Virus record (IMG/VR): IMGVR_UViG_3300046009_003881
Span: 1 to 58,222 of that record
DNA: 58,222 nt
Reading direction: 5' to 3' (one strand)
Source: a virus
Made by a program: the position numbers and the translations under genes. This document shows positions 10,795 through 20,031 of the stretch, piece after piece. Each line of letters begins with the position of its first letter. The first letter of the stretch is position 1. Under the pieces are notes generated by a model that was given only the letters and a program-made list of their open reading frames with translations, was not told the origin of the DNA and ran no database searches.

Positions 10795-11247
10795 ATGGAA
10801 GAGAGAAAAAAGTTTAGGGACACCAAGGTTGGGGTGTGGCTCAAGCAAAAGTCACCTGCAATCCTGGAAACGGTAGGGGATTTACTACCCGACGATGGGG
10901 TTCTTGGAATTGTCAAGAACTTAATTGACAAATCAACGATGTCTTCCGATGATAAGAAGTATGCTCACGAGCAATTGAAGGAATTGTATGCGTTAGAGGT
11001 TGCTGATCGTGAATCGGCTAGGAACAGAGAGATTGAAGTCTCCAAAACTAGAAGCTTTGACTTCCTGTTCAACCTAACCGGTGTTATCGGGCTAGGAACA
11101 TTCCTATTTATCATCTATGTTATCGTGTACATACAGGTTCCTGAGGAGAATAAGGAGATATGGATACATCTTATCGGTATATGCGAGGGTGTTGTCCTAT
11201 CAATCTTCGGATACTACTTTGGAAGCGCAGTAAAGCGCAATCAATAA
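10795..11247 (+). CDS. Two-span holin-like membrane protein, 150 aa
   Basis: The N-terminal 80 residues are soluble (RDTKVGVWLKQKSPAILETV, LLPDDGVLGIVKNLI). Two membrane segments follow, about 92-112 and 122-141, and the tail is basic (SAVKRNQ). The DTKVGxxLKxxxPxxLxxVG...DxGxLGxxKxxI pattern is that of the phage and gene-transfer-agent holin group. The start is 2 nt after the endolysin stop. This is the stronger of the holin candidates. Confidence 0.65.
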   Translation: MEERKKFRDTKVGVWLKQKSPAILETVGDLLPDDGVLGIVKNLIDKSTMSSDDKKYAHEQLKELYALEVADRESARNREIEVSKTRSFDFLFNLTGVIGLGTFLFIIYVIVYIQVPEENKEIWIHLIGICEGVVLSIFGYYFGSAVKRNQ

Positions 11248-11255
11248 TAATATAC

Positions 11256-11263
11256 TATCTTTG
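11256..11263 (+). promoter_or_regulatory. -7 box upstream of the fibre operon
   Basis: TATCTTTG, 21 nt before the ATG at 11285. A TTG within it (11261) is not a plausible start codon. Confidence 0.6.
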
Positions 11264-11284
11264 TTAAATCAAAAATCAAATAAA

Positions 11285-11539
11285 ATGGAAATTGTATCAG
11301 ACAAAAAGAAGGTTACAGCTGAAGAACTAAGTATGCTTCAAGCTATGAACACAACATTCATCAACTCTAAGATGGCGCTTGGCGATCTTGAACTCAAGAA
11401 GCAGTCGCTGCTTAAAGAGATTGATGATCTTAAAGTAGACTTTGCAAAAAACGAGCAAGCTCTGATTGGTAAGTACGGAATGAATTCTGTTATCAACATT
11501 CAGACTGGCGAAATAACCGAGAAAAAAGAAAATGGCTAA
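11285..11539 (+). CDS. Coiled-coil protein, 84 aa
   Basis: Starts MEIVSDKKKVTAEELSMLQA. Residues 15-60 form a heptad-rich helix (LGDLELKKQSLLKEIDDLKV), then a short C-terminal segment KYGMNSVINIQTGEI. This is a familiar small conserved phage protein with a coiled coil and a KYG...I..TGE tail; its role is not established. The upstream TTG at 11261 lies inside the -7 box and is rejected. Its stop overlaps the next start by 8 nt. Confidence 0.65.
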   Translation: MEIVSDKKKVTAEELSMLQAMNTTFINSKMALGDLELKKQSLLKEIDDLKVDFAKNEQALIGKYGMNSVINIQTGEITEKKENG

Positions 11540-13109
11540 GATTAGTACCTACCCGATAGACGCAACGCTATCAGCATCAGACCTTCTAATAGGAACGGAC
11601 GCTGATAATATGAACGCTACCAAGAACTACACACTTGGAAGCATCGCTGCATTTATTCAGTCATTAGCGCCTGCTAATACACTTCAAGAGGTTCTTGATG
11701 CTGGCAACTCAGCGACTCAAGACATTAGTCTAACGGGTGACATTACTATCTTAGGTGGTGCAAACATAATCACTTCTCCAAACGCAAGTTTTGGAAAGAT
11801 AGTTTTAACCGGAAGGTTTGTAGATGGAGCAGCTTCTGTTGGACTGTATGGTCAAGCACTAACCTCCACAGGTACAGATACACGATGGAATACTATTGAC
11901 CTTACTGCCGTTCTTCAACAAGGAAACTCTTCAGTTTATAGCATAACCCTTACAGGTTCAGCATCTTTAAGCGCACCTACCGTTGAGGCAACTCAAGCTC
12001 TTATTGTAGGTGGAACTCTTGAGGATTCTGCTAGTTCTTACGGAACAAACGGACAGCTGCTAATGTCTACTGCATCAGCAACCGAATGGACCACTATCGG
12101 TATTCAAGAGATTCTTGATGCAAACAATTCAGCTACACAGGACCTGACTTTAGTCGGTCAAATATCTACTCAAAATTTATGGGTACAGGCTGCTCTTTAT
12201 GACTCCACCGGATTTGCCGGAACAAACGGTCAACTCTTAGTTACCACCGGTGGTACTCTTACAACACTTTGGACTACTGTTGACCTTGATTATGTTCTTG
12301 GGCAAGGAAATATTGCTACTCAAGGTATTCAGTTGACATCTTATTTAAAAGATGTTTTAGGAAATAATGGAACGCTTGGTCAAGTCCTTACAGCTACAGC
12401 ATCTAATACAGTTAAATGGACTAGCCTTGGTCTTCAAAATATTCTTGACGCAAACAATACGGCTATTGAAGATATTAATCTTACAGGAACTATAACTGTA
12501 GATAACATAGTTTCTAATACCGATATTAAACTTCTAGGAACTATTACAGATGGCAACACTTCAATAGGAACTCCAGGTCAAGTCCTTACAGCTACTGGAG
12601 GAAATGTACTTTGGGAAGATGCTGAAGCTGCGTTCACTTCGTACAGAGGTTCGTTCTACAGTCTTGTAGACCAAACTCTCACAGCACCAAATACAGCGAA
12701 AGCCATTATACTTGGCTCTACAGATGTGGCTGCAACTAATGGAGTGTCAATCACTAGTGATGGGGCTAATCTGACTAGAATTACGTTTGCTCACGCAGGC
12801 GTTTATAATGTAGTGTTCTCAGCTCAATTAGAAAACGCAGCAGGCTCATCTCAAACTGCAAGCTTTTGGCTAAGAAAGAACGGGCTTATACTTGCGGATA
12901 ATGTTCCGGATACCAATGGAAAAGTAGAACTTCAAGGTGGTACTAATCACGCGATGGCTGCTTGGAATTACTTTATAGATGTCAACGCAGGAGACTTTAT
13001 TCATCTTATGTTTGCGGCTACGTCAACTAACATATCTCTAGTACACGATGCGGCAAGCGGTCCCTCTCCTGCTACACCAAGTGTTATAGTTACAGTAAAT
13101 AAGGTCTAA
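11532..13109 (+). CDS. Tail fibre protein with internal repeats and C-terminal jelly-roll-like head, 525 aa
   Basis: The N-terminus MAKISTYPIDATLSASDLLI is an attachment domain. Then come about five imperfect repeats built round L(Q/D)xxLDAGNSATQDIxLTG (near residues 52, 126, 192, 250 and 312), each followed by a GTNGQLL/LGQVLTATA strand pair, the layout of a trimeric fibre shaft. The last 150 residues (AFTSYRGSFYSLVDQ to VIVTVNKV) are beta-rich and look like a C1q/TNF-type jelly roll, a common receptor-binding head in aquatic phages. Probably the main host-recognition fibre. Confidence 0.75.
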   Translation: MAKISTYPIDATLSASDLLIGTDADNMNATKNYTLGSIAAFIQSLAPANTLQEVLDAGNSATQDISLTGDITILGGANIITSPNASFGKIVLTGRFVDGAASVGLYGQALTSTGTDTRWNTIDLTAVLQQGNSSVYSITLTGSASLSAPTVEATQALIVGGTLEDSASSYGTNGQLLMSTASATEWTTIGIQEILDANNSATQDLTLVGQISTQNLWVQAALYDSTGFAGTNGQLLVTTGGTLTTLWTTVDLDYVLGQGNIATQGIQLTSYLKDVLGNNGTLGQVLTATASNTVKWTSLGLQNILDANNTAIEDINLTGTITVDNIVSNTDIKLLGTITDGNTSIGTPGQVLTATGGNVLWEDAEAAFTSYRGSFYSLVDQTLTAPNTAKAIILGSTDVAATNGVSITSDGANLTRITFAHAGVYNVVFSAQLENAAGSSQTASFWLRKNGLILADNVPDTNGKVELQGGTNHAMAAWNYFIDVNAGDFIHLMFAATSTNISLVHDAASGPSPATPSVIVTVNKV

Positions 13110-13115
13110 TAAAGA

Positions 13116-13343
13116 TTGGCTCACATAAGGAAAATATCAATAGGTTCTGACTACAAGAACGCAATGCACTACGTTGTTGGTCAGAAGATAATTGGTGATT
13201 CTAATGAGATCCACGAGATAAATTATAACGAGCAGAAGGAATCCTATAGGATCTATGCTATGAATGAAAAGCAAGAGGTTGCTCTGTGGAAAGAGTTTAC
13301 CAATAGAGTTCCAATTTCAATTGAATATAATATCGAATTTTAA
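13116..13343 (+). CDS. Conserved small phage protein, 75 aa, TTG start
   Basis: The only plausible start is TTG at 13116. The product (MAHIRKISIGSDYKNAMHYV, then VGQKI) ends VPISIEYNIEF. The pattern SIGxDYKxAMHYVVGQxV...EIHxI and a C-terminal SxEYNIxF is one I know from small conserved proteins next to packaging genes in aquatic phages. The function is unknown. Its stop abuts the next ATG. Confidence 0.65.
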   Translation: MAHIRKISIGSDYKNAMHYVVGQKIIGDSNEIHEINYNEQKESYRIYAMNEKQEVALWKEFTNRVPISIEYNIEF

Positions 13344-13906
13344 TGAAGTCTCCATTCTATTTCATTGCAAAGCCAATGGATGGAAAGAGGTACAACAACA
13401 CTAAGGATGTCGGTGGGATCGAGTTCATCACCAGCACATCAGAGGAAGATCATAGGTTTTCAAATAGACTAGCTGTTGTTGAGGCTCTTCCAATCGGCTA
13501 TACCGGTCCCATAAAGCAAGGGGACATTCTTCTTGTACATCACAATACCTTTAAGTACTACAACGATATGAAGGGAAGGCAGCGAAGCGGCAAGTCCTTC
13601 TTTCGGGATGACCTATTCTTTATTGAACAGGACCAGTTCTTTATGTACTTCAATGACAACGGATGGAACGCTTACGATAGGTACTGTTTTGTTGAGCCAA
13701 TCGAGGCAAGGGATTCCTACATAAAGAAGATGACAACCGAGGAGCCATTGATGGGGCGTATGGTTTATTCAAACCCATACCTAGAGTCTCAGGGCGTTGC
13801 CAGCGGATCTATTGTTTGCTTCAAACCCGAAAGCGAGTACACTTTTATTGTCGATGGCAAGAAGATGTACCGAATGTTTGATCATCAAATAACGATGGTG
13901 CTATGA
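13343..13906 (+). CDS. GroES-like duplicated-barrel protein, 187 aa
   Basis: Residues about 23-52 (VGGIEFITSTSEEDHRFSNR then LAVVEALPIG) resemble the GroES mobile loop and following strand (GGIVL...RGEVLAVG). The C-terminal 50 residues (GRMVYSN..., GSIVCFKPES, IVDGKKMY, HQITMVL) resemble the second half of GroES. The protein therefore looks like two GroES-type barrels in tandem, twice the normal length. It lies directly upstream of the putative small terminase and TerL genes. It may be a specialised co-chaperonin or a virion protein that has kept the fold. It overlaps the next gene by 4 nt. Confidence 0.5.
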   Translation: MKSPFYFIAKPMDGKRYNNTKDVGGIEFITSTSEEDHRFSNRLAVVEALPIGYTGPIKQGDILLVHHNTFKYYNDMKGRQRSGKSFFRDDLFFIEQDQFFMYFNDNGWNAYDRYCFVEPIEARDSYIKKMTTEEPLMGRMVYSNPYLESQGVASGSIVCFKPESEYTFIVDGKKMYRMFDHQITMVL

Positions 13907-14238
13907 GCTACAACATAGATACAAAGAGAAGGATCATAGAGGCTGGTAAGAAGGCTATCGACGAACTTGTAAAGATTGCCGAGGACAAGGTATCCTTGGG
14001 AGGAGTTCAAGCTGATGATGATGATGGTGGGGTTACAGCTGATAAGCTAAAGAATGTAGCAATGACAAAGAAGATAGCCATCTTCGATGCGTTTGAAATA
14101 CTATCCAAGATCGAACAGGAAGAGGAGTCAATTAGAATAAGTCAATCATCCACGGGCGCAAGCAAGGTGGACAATACACAAGGATTTGCGGAAAGAAACT
14201 CAAGAAAGCCTGTACAGGGTTCTAGTAGACTACGTTGA
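13903..14238 (+). CDS. Putative small terminase subunit or packaging accessory, 111 aa
   Basis: A helical N-terminal half (TKRRIIEAGKKAIDELVKIA), an acidic Asp/Gly loop, a second long helix (KKIAIFDAFEILSKIEQEEE) and a disordered Ser/Arg-rich tail. Its place immediately before the large terminase gene and its helix-loop-helix layout suit a small terminase subunit, but I see no clear DNA-binding motif. The last 53 nt overlap the start of terL in another frame, so the two are coupled. Confidence 0.5.
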   Translation: MSYNIDTKRRIIEAGKKAIDELVKIAEDKVSLGGVQADDDDGGVTADKLKNVAMTKKIAIFDAFEILSKIEQEEESIRISQSSTGASKVDNTQGFAERNSRKPVQGSSRLR

Positions 14239-16432
14239 TAACAAGACGCTATTAAAAAAGAACTCGAATAAAACTTGGTACTATGGGTATAGCGAGGCGC
14301 ACGACCTTGTCATAATATCTAAGACCGGTCAGATAGGTGACATCTACGAAATCGAAGGACTAAAGATTGCACTTCCTCCTGCCCCAACAAAAGTAATGTC
14401 GAGAAGCGCAAAGAAGCCTGATCAGCATTGGGAAAGAAAGGAATGCCCGTCAGAACTTGCCAAGATCCAATCTATATTTCAATGGAACGATATGCCAATT
14501 CCGTTTAAGGAGAAGTGGATCGATTACATTGAGGAGGAGTTCAGACGAAGGGAAGAAGGAATGTTCTTTATGAACAATGGAGAAAAGACTTACATCAGTG
14601 GTAGCCACTATATGTATCTACAGTGGTCAAGTATAGACATTGGATACCCAGACTTTCGTGAAGCAAACAGAATCTTTTGGATTTTTTGGGAAGCTTGCAA
14701 GGCAGACCCTAGGTCATTTGGAATAGACTACCTGAAGATAAGACGTTCAGGATTTTCCTTTATGGCTTCGGCAGAGGGCGTGAATACCGGAACAATATCC
14801 AAGGACTCAAGGATCGGCATACTATCGAAGACGGGACCTGATGCTAAGAAGATGTTTACCGACAAGGTTGTTCCTATCAATAGCAAGTACCCATTCTTCT
14901 TTAAGCCGATAATGGACGGTATGGACAAGCCTAAGACAGAGCTTGCCTATAGGATGCCTGCCTCAAAGATCACCAAGAAGAATATGACAACGATATCATC
15001 AAACGATATCGAGGGATTGAATACTACCATTGACTGGAAGAACACCGAGGACAACTCGTACGATGGTGAAAAACTAATTCTACTTATCCACGATGAGAGT
15101 GGTAAGTGGGTTAAGCCCGTGAACATCTTGAACAACTGGCGAGTTACCAAGACCTGCTTAAGACTTGGTAGCAAGATCATTGGAAAGTGTATGATGGGTT
15201 CAACATCGAACGCACTGAACAAGGGTGGTGACAACTTCAAAAAACTATTCGAGGACTCTGATCCAACCAAGCGAAACGCAAATGGTCAGACCAAGAGTGG
15301 AATGTACGGACTATTCATTCCTATGGAGTGGAACCTAGAAGGATTCATTGATGTCTATGGGCATCCCGTATTCAGAAAGCCTGCTCAACCAATCAAAGGA
15401 ATAGATGGAGCAATGATCTCCAATGGCGCTATAGACTATTGGGAGAACGAGGTTGATTCGTTAAAGAGTGATCCTGATGCGCTCAATGAATTTTACAGAC
15501 AGTTCCCTAGGACTACATCACACGCATTTAGGGATGAGAGCAAGGAGTCCTTGTTTGATCTGACCAAGATCTATCAGCAGATAGACTACAATGACGCTAT
15601 GATTCAAGAGCATTACCTGACAAGAGGATCATTTAGTTGGAAGGACGGAATCAAGGATACCAAGGTTATCTTTACTCCCGACAAAAGGGGTAGGTTCCTA
15701 GTCAGCTGGTTGCCGCCTGCTCAATTACAGAATAGAGTTATAAATGCTAATGGTAGAAAATTACCAGGCAACGAACACATTGGGTCATTCGGATGTGACC
15801 CATATGATATCTCCGCTGTTGTTGGTGGAAGGGGGTCGAACGGATCCCTACACGGAATGACTAAGTACCATATGGACGAGGCTCCGGTAAACGAGTTTTT
15901 TCTTGAGTACATTGCTAGACCACAGACCGCTGAGATATTCTTTGAGGACGTGCTTATGGCTTGTGTGTTTTATGGGATGCCGATACTTGCGGAGAACAAT
16001 AAGCCAAGGCTACTGTACCACTTTAAGAACAGAGGCTATAGAGGGTTCTCTATGAACAGACCCGATAAGGTGTACGCTAAACTTACTGCTACTGAGAAAG
16101 AACTAGGCGGTATCCCGAATACATCGGAGGACGTTAAGCAGTCTCACGCCTCAGCAATCGAGAGCTATATCATAAAGCACGTTGGATATGACGAGACAGG
16201 AATGCATCGCGCTCCTGACGTTGTAGGAAGTATGCCGTTCATTAGAACGCTAGAGGATTGGGCTAAGTTCAACATTAATGATCGAACAAAATTTGACGCA
16301 TCTATCAGTTCGGGATTAGTTATAATGGCTAATCAGAAACATCTCTATGTGCCTGAGAAGCAACAATCAAAAATAAGCGTTAAATTTGCGACATATAGTA
16401 ATAGTGGAACATCAAGCCAAAGAATTAGATGA
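14186..16432 (+). CDS. terL: Terminase large subunit, 748 aa
   Basis: The ATPase-nuclease motor that packages DNA into the prohead. A degenerate Walker A region is at about 184-191 (KIRRSGFS), with GILSKTGPDA downstream. Walker B is IHDESGKW at 301-308, with the catalytic acid Glu304. The RNase H-like nuclease domain begins around GSFGCDPYDIS (533-543), where Asp538 is a likely metal ligand. The first 90 residues are an extra N-terminal domain, and the length is above average for TerL. It resembles the terminases of crAss-like and environmental phages. The start overlaps the preceding gene by 53 nt; the stop overlaps the portal start by 4 nt. Confidence 0.85.
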   Translation: MRKETQESLYRVLVDYVDNKTLLKKNSNKTWYYGYSEAHDLVIISKTGQIGDIYEIEGLKIALPPAPTKVMSRSAKKPDQHWERKECPSELAKIQSIFQWNDMPIPFKEKWIDYIEEEFRRREEGMFFMNNGEKTYISGSHYMYLQWSSIDIGYPDFREANRIFWIFWEACKADPRSFGIDYLKIRRSGFSFMASAEGVNTGTISKDSRIGILSKTGPDAKKMFTDKVVPINSKYPFFFKPIMDGMDKPKTELAYRMPASKITKKNMTTISSNDIEGLNTTIDWKNTEDNSYDGEKLILLIHDESGKWVKPVNILNNWRVTKTCLRLGSKIIGKCMMGSTSNALNKGGDNFKKLFEDSDPTKRNANGQTKSGMYGLFIPMEWNLEGFIDVYGHPVFRKPAQPIKGIDGAMISNGAIDYWENEVDSLKSDPDALNEFYRQFPRTTSHAFRDESKESLFDLTKIYQQIDYNDAMIQEHYLTRGSFSWKDGIKDTKVIFTPDKRGRFLVSWLPPAQLQNRVINANGRKLPGNEHIGSFGCDPYDISAVVGGRGSNGSLHGMTKYHMDEAPVNEFFLEYIARPQTAEIFFEDVLMACVFYGMPILAENNKPRLLYHFKNRGYRGFSMNRPDKVYAKLTATEKELGGIPNTSEDVKQSHASAIESYIIKHVGYDETGMHRAPDVVGSMPFIRTLEDWAKFNINDRTKFDASISSGLVIMANQKHLYVPEKQQSKISVKFATYSNSGTSSQRIR

Positions 16433-18864
16433 AAGATGTCAAAGTAAATATATCGTCTACAGCATTCCCTTCTCAATTTGTTTCTGACTCTGAAAAGAAA
16501 ACGCCAGAGTTCGGTCTTCAAATTGGTCAAGCGATTCAGTACGAGTGGTTTAGAAAGGACGGAAACCAATGTAGATACTACAATCAATGGAGAGACTTTC
16601 ATAGACTAAGACTGTACGCTCGAGGTGAACAGTCTACCGGCAAGTACAAGAATGAACTAGCCATAGACGGTGACTTGTCCTATCTAAATCTAGACTGGAC
16701 ACCCGTTCCTATTATCCCAAAGTTTGTTGACATTGTCGTTAATGGAATGTCAGACCGACTGTTTTCTGCAAAGGCTTATGCGCAAGATGCATTGTCTCAG
16801 GAGAATCGAAACAAATACCAGGAGTCTCTAAAGGGGCAGATGGTAGCTAGACCGATCCTTGAGAAGGTGCAAGCAGCAACTGGCATTGACCCATTCGTTA
16901 CTAACCCTGCCGACCTACCTGAGAACGACGAAGAGCTTCAGCTTTATATGCAGCTTAAGTACAAGCCTGCTATTGAGATTGCTGAGGAAGAAGCTATAAA
17001 TACTGTGCTTGATGAGAATAATTTTCAAGACACTAGAAAGAGAATTGACTACGATCAAACCGTAATTGGAATTGGTGTAGCCAAGCACGAGTTCTTACCA
17101 GGGGCAGGGATACAAATATCTTATGTAGATCCTGCGAACATAGTGTACAGCTACACTGAGGACCCATACTTCAGAGACTGCTTCTATTGGGGAGAGATCA
17201 AGACGCTTCCAATCACGGAGCTTTACAAGATTGATCAGTCGCTTACAAAGGAGCAGCTAGAAGAGATAGCGAAATACAGTCAGAGCTGGTACGACTACTA
17301 CAATGTAGCGCAGTTCTACGAGAACAGCATATTTCACAGAGACACTTGCACACTGCTTTACTACAACTACAAGACAACTACTAAGGTTGTGTATAAGAAG
17401 AAGAACCTAGAGGGTGGTGGAGCTAGAGTAATACCTAAGGACGATACGTTTAATCCTCCAAACGAAATGATGGAGGAGGGAAATTTCGAGAAGATCGAGA
17501 AGACTATTGATGTGTGGTACGAGGGCGTTATGGTTATGGGAACCAATATCATATTGAAGTGGGAGATGTCTGAGAATATGGTTAGACCTAAATCAGCAAG
17601 TCAACACGCTATACCCAACTACGTAGCTGTAGCACCTAGAATGTACAAGGGAGTTATCGAGTCGTTGGTTAGAAGAATGATTCCATTTGCGGACCTTATT
17701 CAAATCACCCACCTAAAGCTACAGCAAGTAATAGCTAGAACAGTTCCTGATGGAGTATTCATTGATGCTGATGGTCTTAATGAAGTAGACCTAGGAACAG
17801 GAAATGCTTACAACCCAGAGGACGCACTGAGACTTTACTTCCAAACGGGTAGTGTGATAGGAAGAAGCTACACGCAAGACGGTGACTTTAACAATGCAAG
17901 GGTTCCAATAACCCAGCTCACATCGTCATCCGGAGCGAGTAAGACACAGATGCTGATTGCCAACTACAATCACTACCTAGATATGGTAAGAAGTGTAACC
18001 GGCTTGAATGAGGCTAGAGATGGATCTGATCCTGACCCTAACTCACTAGTAGGATTACAAAAGCTTGCCGCTCTAAATTCAAATACCGCAACGAGACACA
18101 TACTTGAGGGCGGTCTATCAATATTCAAGGGAATAGCTGAGGCTGTAACCTATAGGGTATCGGACATTATTCAGTACGCTGACTTCAAGGATGGATTCAT
18201 AAACAGAATAGGAAAGTACAACGTGTCCCTTCTCTCCGAGATTAGAGACCTGTACATCTACGACTTCGGAATCTTCATAGAGATATCTCCTGACGAAGAA
18301 CAAAAGGCGAAGCTTGAGCAGAACGTCCAAATGGCATTGTCGAGAAACGACATCAACCTAGAGGACGCTATCGATATCAGAGAGATCAAGAACATTAAGC
18401 TTGCTAATCAGCTACTGAAGTTGAAGCGAACTAAGAAACTTGAGAGGGAAGAGAAGATGGCTATGCAGAAGCAGGCTATTATTTCTGAGCAGAACATCAA
18501 GTCGCAGGAGCTTGCAAGTCAAGTTGCTATGATGAAGATTGATGCCGAGACCAACTCTAAGATAAAGATCAAGCAGGCTGAAATCAGTTTTAATGTTCAG
18601 AAGATGGAGAAGGAAGCTGAGTTCAAACTAATGCTTATGCAGAGAGAGTTTGACTTCAACCTTCAGTTGAACGGAATGAAGGAAGAGATGCTCAACAAGA
18701 GGGAGGATGTCAAGGAGAAGGGAAAGGAAAAGAGAATCGACAAACAGAATACTCAACAATCAAAGCTCATAAACCAAAGGAAGAACAATCTTCCTCCGCT
18801 ATCATTCGAGTCCAATGAAGATACTTTGGACGGGTTTGACCTAGCTGAATTTGAGCCTAGATAG
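16429..18864 (+). CDS. Portal protein, 811 aa
   Basis: The dodecameric ring at the head vertex through which DNA enters and leaves. The identification rests on position (directly after terL, before the scaffold) and on the layout: a helical/beta wing (WRDFHRLRLYARGEQSTGKY, WTPVPIIPKFVDIVVNGMSD), a clip/stem region and a long charged coiled coil from about residue 620 (QKAKLEQNVQMALSRNDI onward) to the end. At 811 aa it is of podovirus/crAss-like size. Coupled to terL by ATGA. It ends in a disordered Gln/Lys-rich stretch. Confidence 0.8.
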   Translation: MKDVKVNISSTAFPSQFVSDSEKKTPEFGLQIGQAIQYEWFRKDGNQCRYYNQWRDFHRLRLYARGEQSTGKYKNELAIDGDLSYLNLDWTPVPIIPKFVDIVVNGMSDRLFSAKAYAQDALSQENRNKYQESLKGQMVARPILEKVQAATGIDPFVTNPADLPENDEELQLYMQLKYKPAIEIAEEEAINTVLDENNFQDTRKRIDYDQTVIGIGVAKHEFLPGAGIQISYVDPANIVYSYTEDPYFRDCFYWGEIKTLPITELYKIDQSLTKEQLEEIAKYSQSWYDYYNVAQFYENSIFHRDTCTLLYYNYKTTTKVVYKKKNLEGGGARVIPKDDTFNPPNEMMEEGNFEKIEKTIDVWYEGVMVMGTNIILKWEMSENMVRPKSASQHAIPNYVAVAPRMYKGVIESLVRRMIPFADLIQITHLKLQQVIARTVPDGVFIDADGLNEVDLGTGNAYNPEDALRLYFQTGSVIGRSYTQDGDFNNARVPITQLTSSSGASKTQMLIANYNHYLDMVRSVTGLNEARDGSDPDPNSLVGLQKLAALNSNTATRHILEGGLSIFKGIAEAVTYRVSDIIQYADFKDGFINRIGKYNVSLLSEIRDLYIYDFGIFIEISPDEEQKAKLEQNVQMALSRNDINLEDAIDIREIKNIKLANQLLKLKRTKKLEREEKMAMQKQAIISEQNIKSQELASQVAMMKIDAETNSKIKIKQAEISFNVQKMEKEAEFKLMLMQREFDFNLQLNGMKEEMLNKREDVKEKGKEKRIDKQNTQQSKLINQRKNNLPPLSFESNEDTLDGFDLAEFEPR

Positions 18865-18882
18865 CAATTAAGAATTTTGTTA

Positions 18883-18890
18883 TAACTTTG
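18883..18890 (+). promoter_or_regulatory. -7 box upstream of the scaffold-capsid genes
   Basis: TAACTTTG, 15 nt before the ATG at 18906. It gives the scaffold and major capsid genes their own promoter. Confidence 0.55.
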
Positions 18891-18905
18891 CATAAATCAA
18901 ATCAA

Positions 18906-20012
18906 ATGGAAATTAAAGTAAAAGACCTAGGTTCTATCGAAGAGAAAGGATCTCAACAGATTGAGAAGGAGTTGCTAGATAAGCACCAACAGAGCATTGA
19001 AGGCAACAAGAGCAATGAGGGTAATGAAGGTAATGATGGTAATCAAAACCAAGATCCTCCTGCTGATCCTCCTGCTGAGGTAGAACTAAAGGACGAAGAC
19101 GTTCTTTCATTTATTGGAAAAAGATACAACAAGCAAATCAGTTCACTAGATGATCTGATGGCTACAAAGGAAGAGGAAGGTCCACTTCCCGAAGACGTTG
19201 CATCTTTCTTGAAATATAAAAAAGAGACTGGTCGTGGAATCGAGGACTATATCAAGTTGAATAAGGACTACGATAAAATGGACGAGGACTCTTTATTGAA
19301 GAGTTATATCCAATCAACTCAGGATGGTTTAGATGATGACGATGTAGATGTGCTTATGGAAGAGTACAGCTATGACGAAGATCTAGACACAGAGTCTGAG
19401 ATGAAGAAGAAAAAACTAGTGAAGAAAAAAGCTATTGCAGAAGCTAAGAAGTTTTTCGAAGATCAAAAGAGTAAGTACACCACACGACTTGAGTCAAGTC
19501 AATCAGGTCTTGCTCCGGAGGAAGAAGAAGACTTCAAGGCTTACAAGCAATACATTTCAACGTCAAAAGACATTGATACCGAAAACAAGCGTAAGAGCGA
19601 GTGGTTTACAAAGAAGACTGAAGAGTTGTTTAGTACAGAGTTCAAAGGTTTTGAGTTTGACCTAAACAATAAGAAGTTCAATTTTACACCTGCCGATGCT
19701 GCTGAATTAAAGAAGTCGCAATCAAACCCATTTAACTTTATCAATAAGTACTTGGATGAGAACGGGATGATTAAGGATGCTGTAGGTTACCATAAGTCTT
19801 TGGCAATAGCAATGAACCCTGAAAAGTTTGCCAAGTTCTTTTATGAACAAGGTATGGCTGATAGCGTTGACGATCTCGACAAGCGGATGAAGAATGTAAA
19901 TATGTCCGAGCGTAGAAGTCCAGAGGCTATGAATAAAGGGGGAATGCAAATCCGATCGGTAGACAATGACTCAGGTCGTGGTCTCAAGATCAAAAGCATA
20001 AAAAAAATATAA
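18906..20012 (+). CDS. Head scaffolding protein, 368 aa
   Basis: A highly charged, helix-rich protein with an Asn/Gly repeat (SNEGNEGNDGNQNQ) and a Pro/Asp stretch near residues 42-60, then acidic helices (DDDDVDVLMEEYSYDEDL) and a basic C-terminal 30 residues (MQIRSVDNDSGRGLKIKSIK), which would bind the coat protein. This composition and the place immediately before the major capsid gene are typical of scaffolds. I use the ATG at 18906; the longer frame starts at a TTG inside the -7 box. Removed or degraded during head maturation by analogy. Confidence 0.75.
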   Translation: MEIKVKDLGSIEEKGSQQIEKELLDKHQQSIEGNKSNEGNEGNDGNQNQDPPADPPAEVELKDEDVLSFIGKRYNKQISSLDDLMATKEEEGPLPEDVASFLKYKKETGRGIEDYIKLNKDYDKMDEDSLLKSYIQSTQDGLDDDDVDVLMEEYSYDEDLDTESEMKKKKLVKKKAIAEAKKFFEDQKSKYTTRLESSQSGLAPEEEEDFKAYKQYISTSKDIDTENKRKSEWFTKKTEELFSTEFKGFEFDLNNKKFNFTPADAAELKKSQSNPFNFINKYLDENGMIKDAVGYHKSLAIAMNPEKFAKFFYEQGMADSVDDLDKRMKNVNMSERRSPEAMNKGGMQIRSVDNDSGRGLKIKSIKKI

Positions 20013-20031
20013 AAAATAAAACTTAGAAAAA

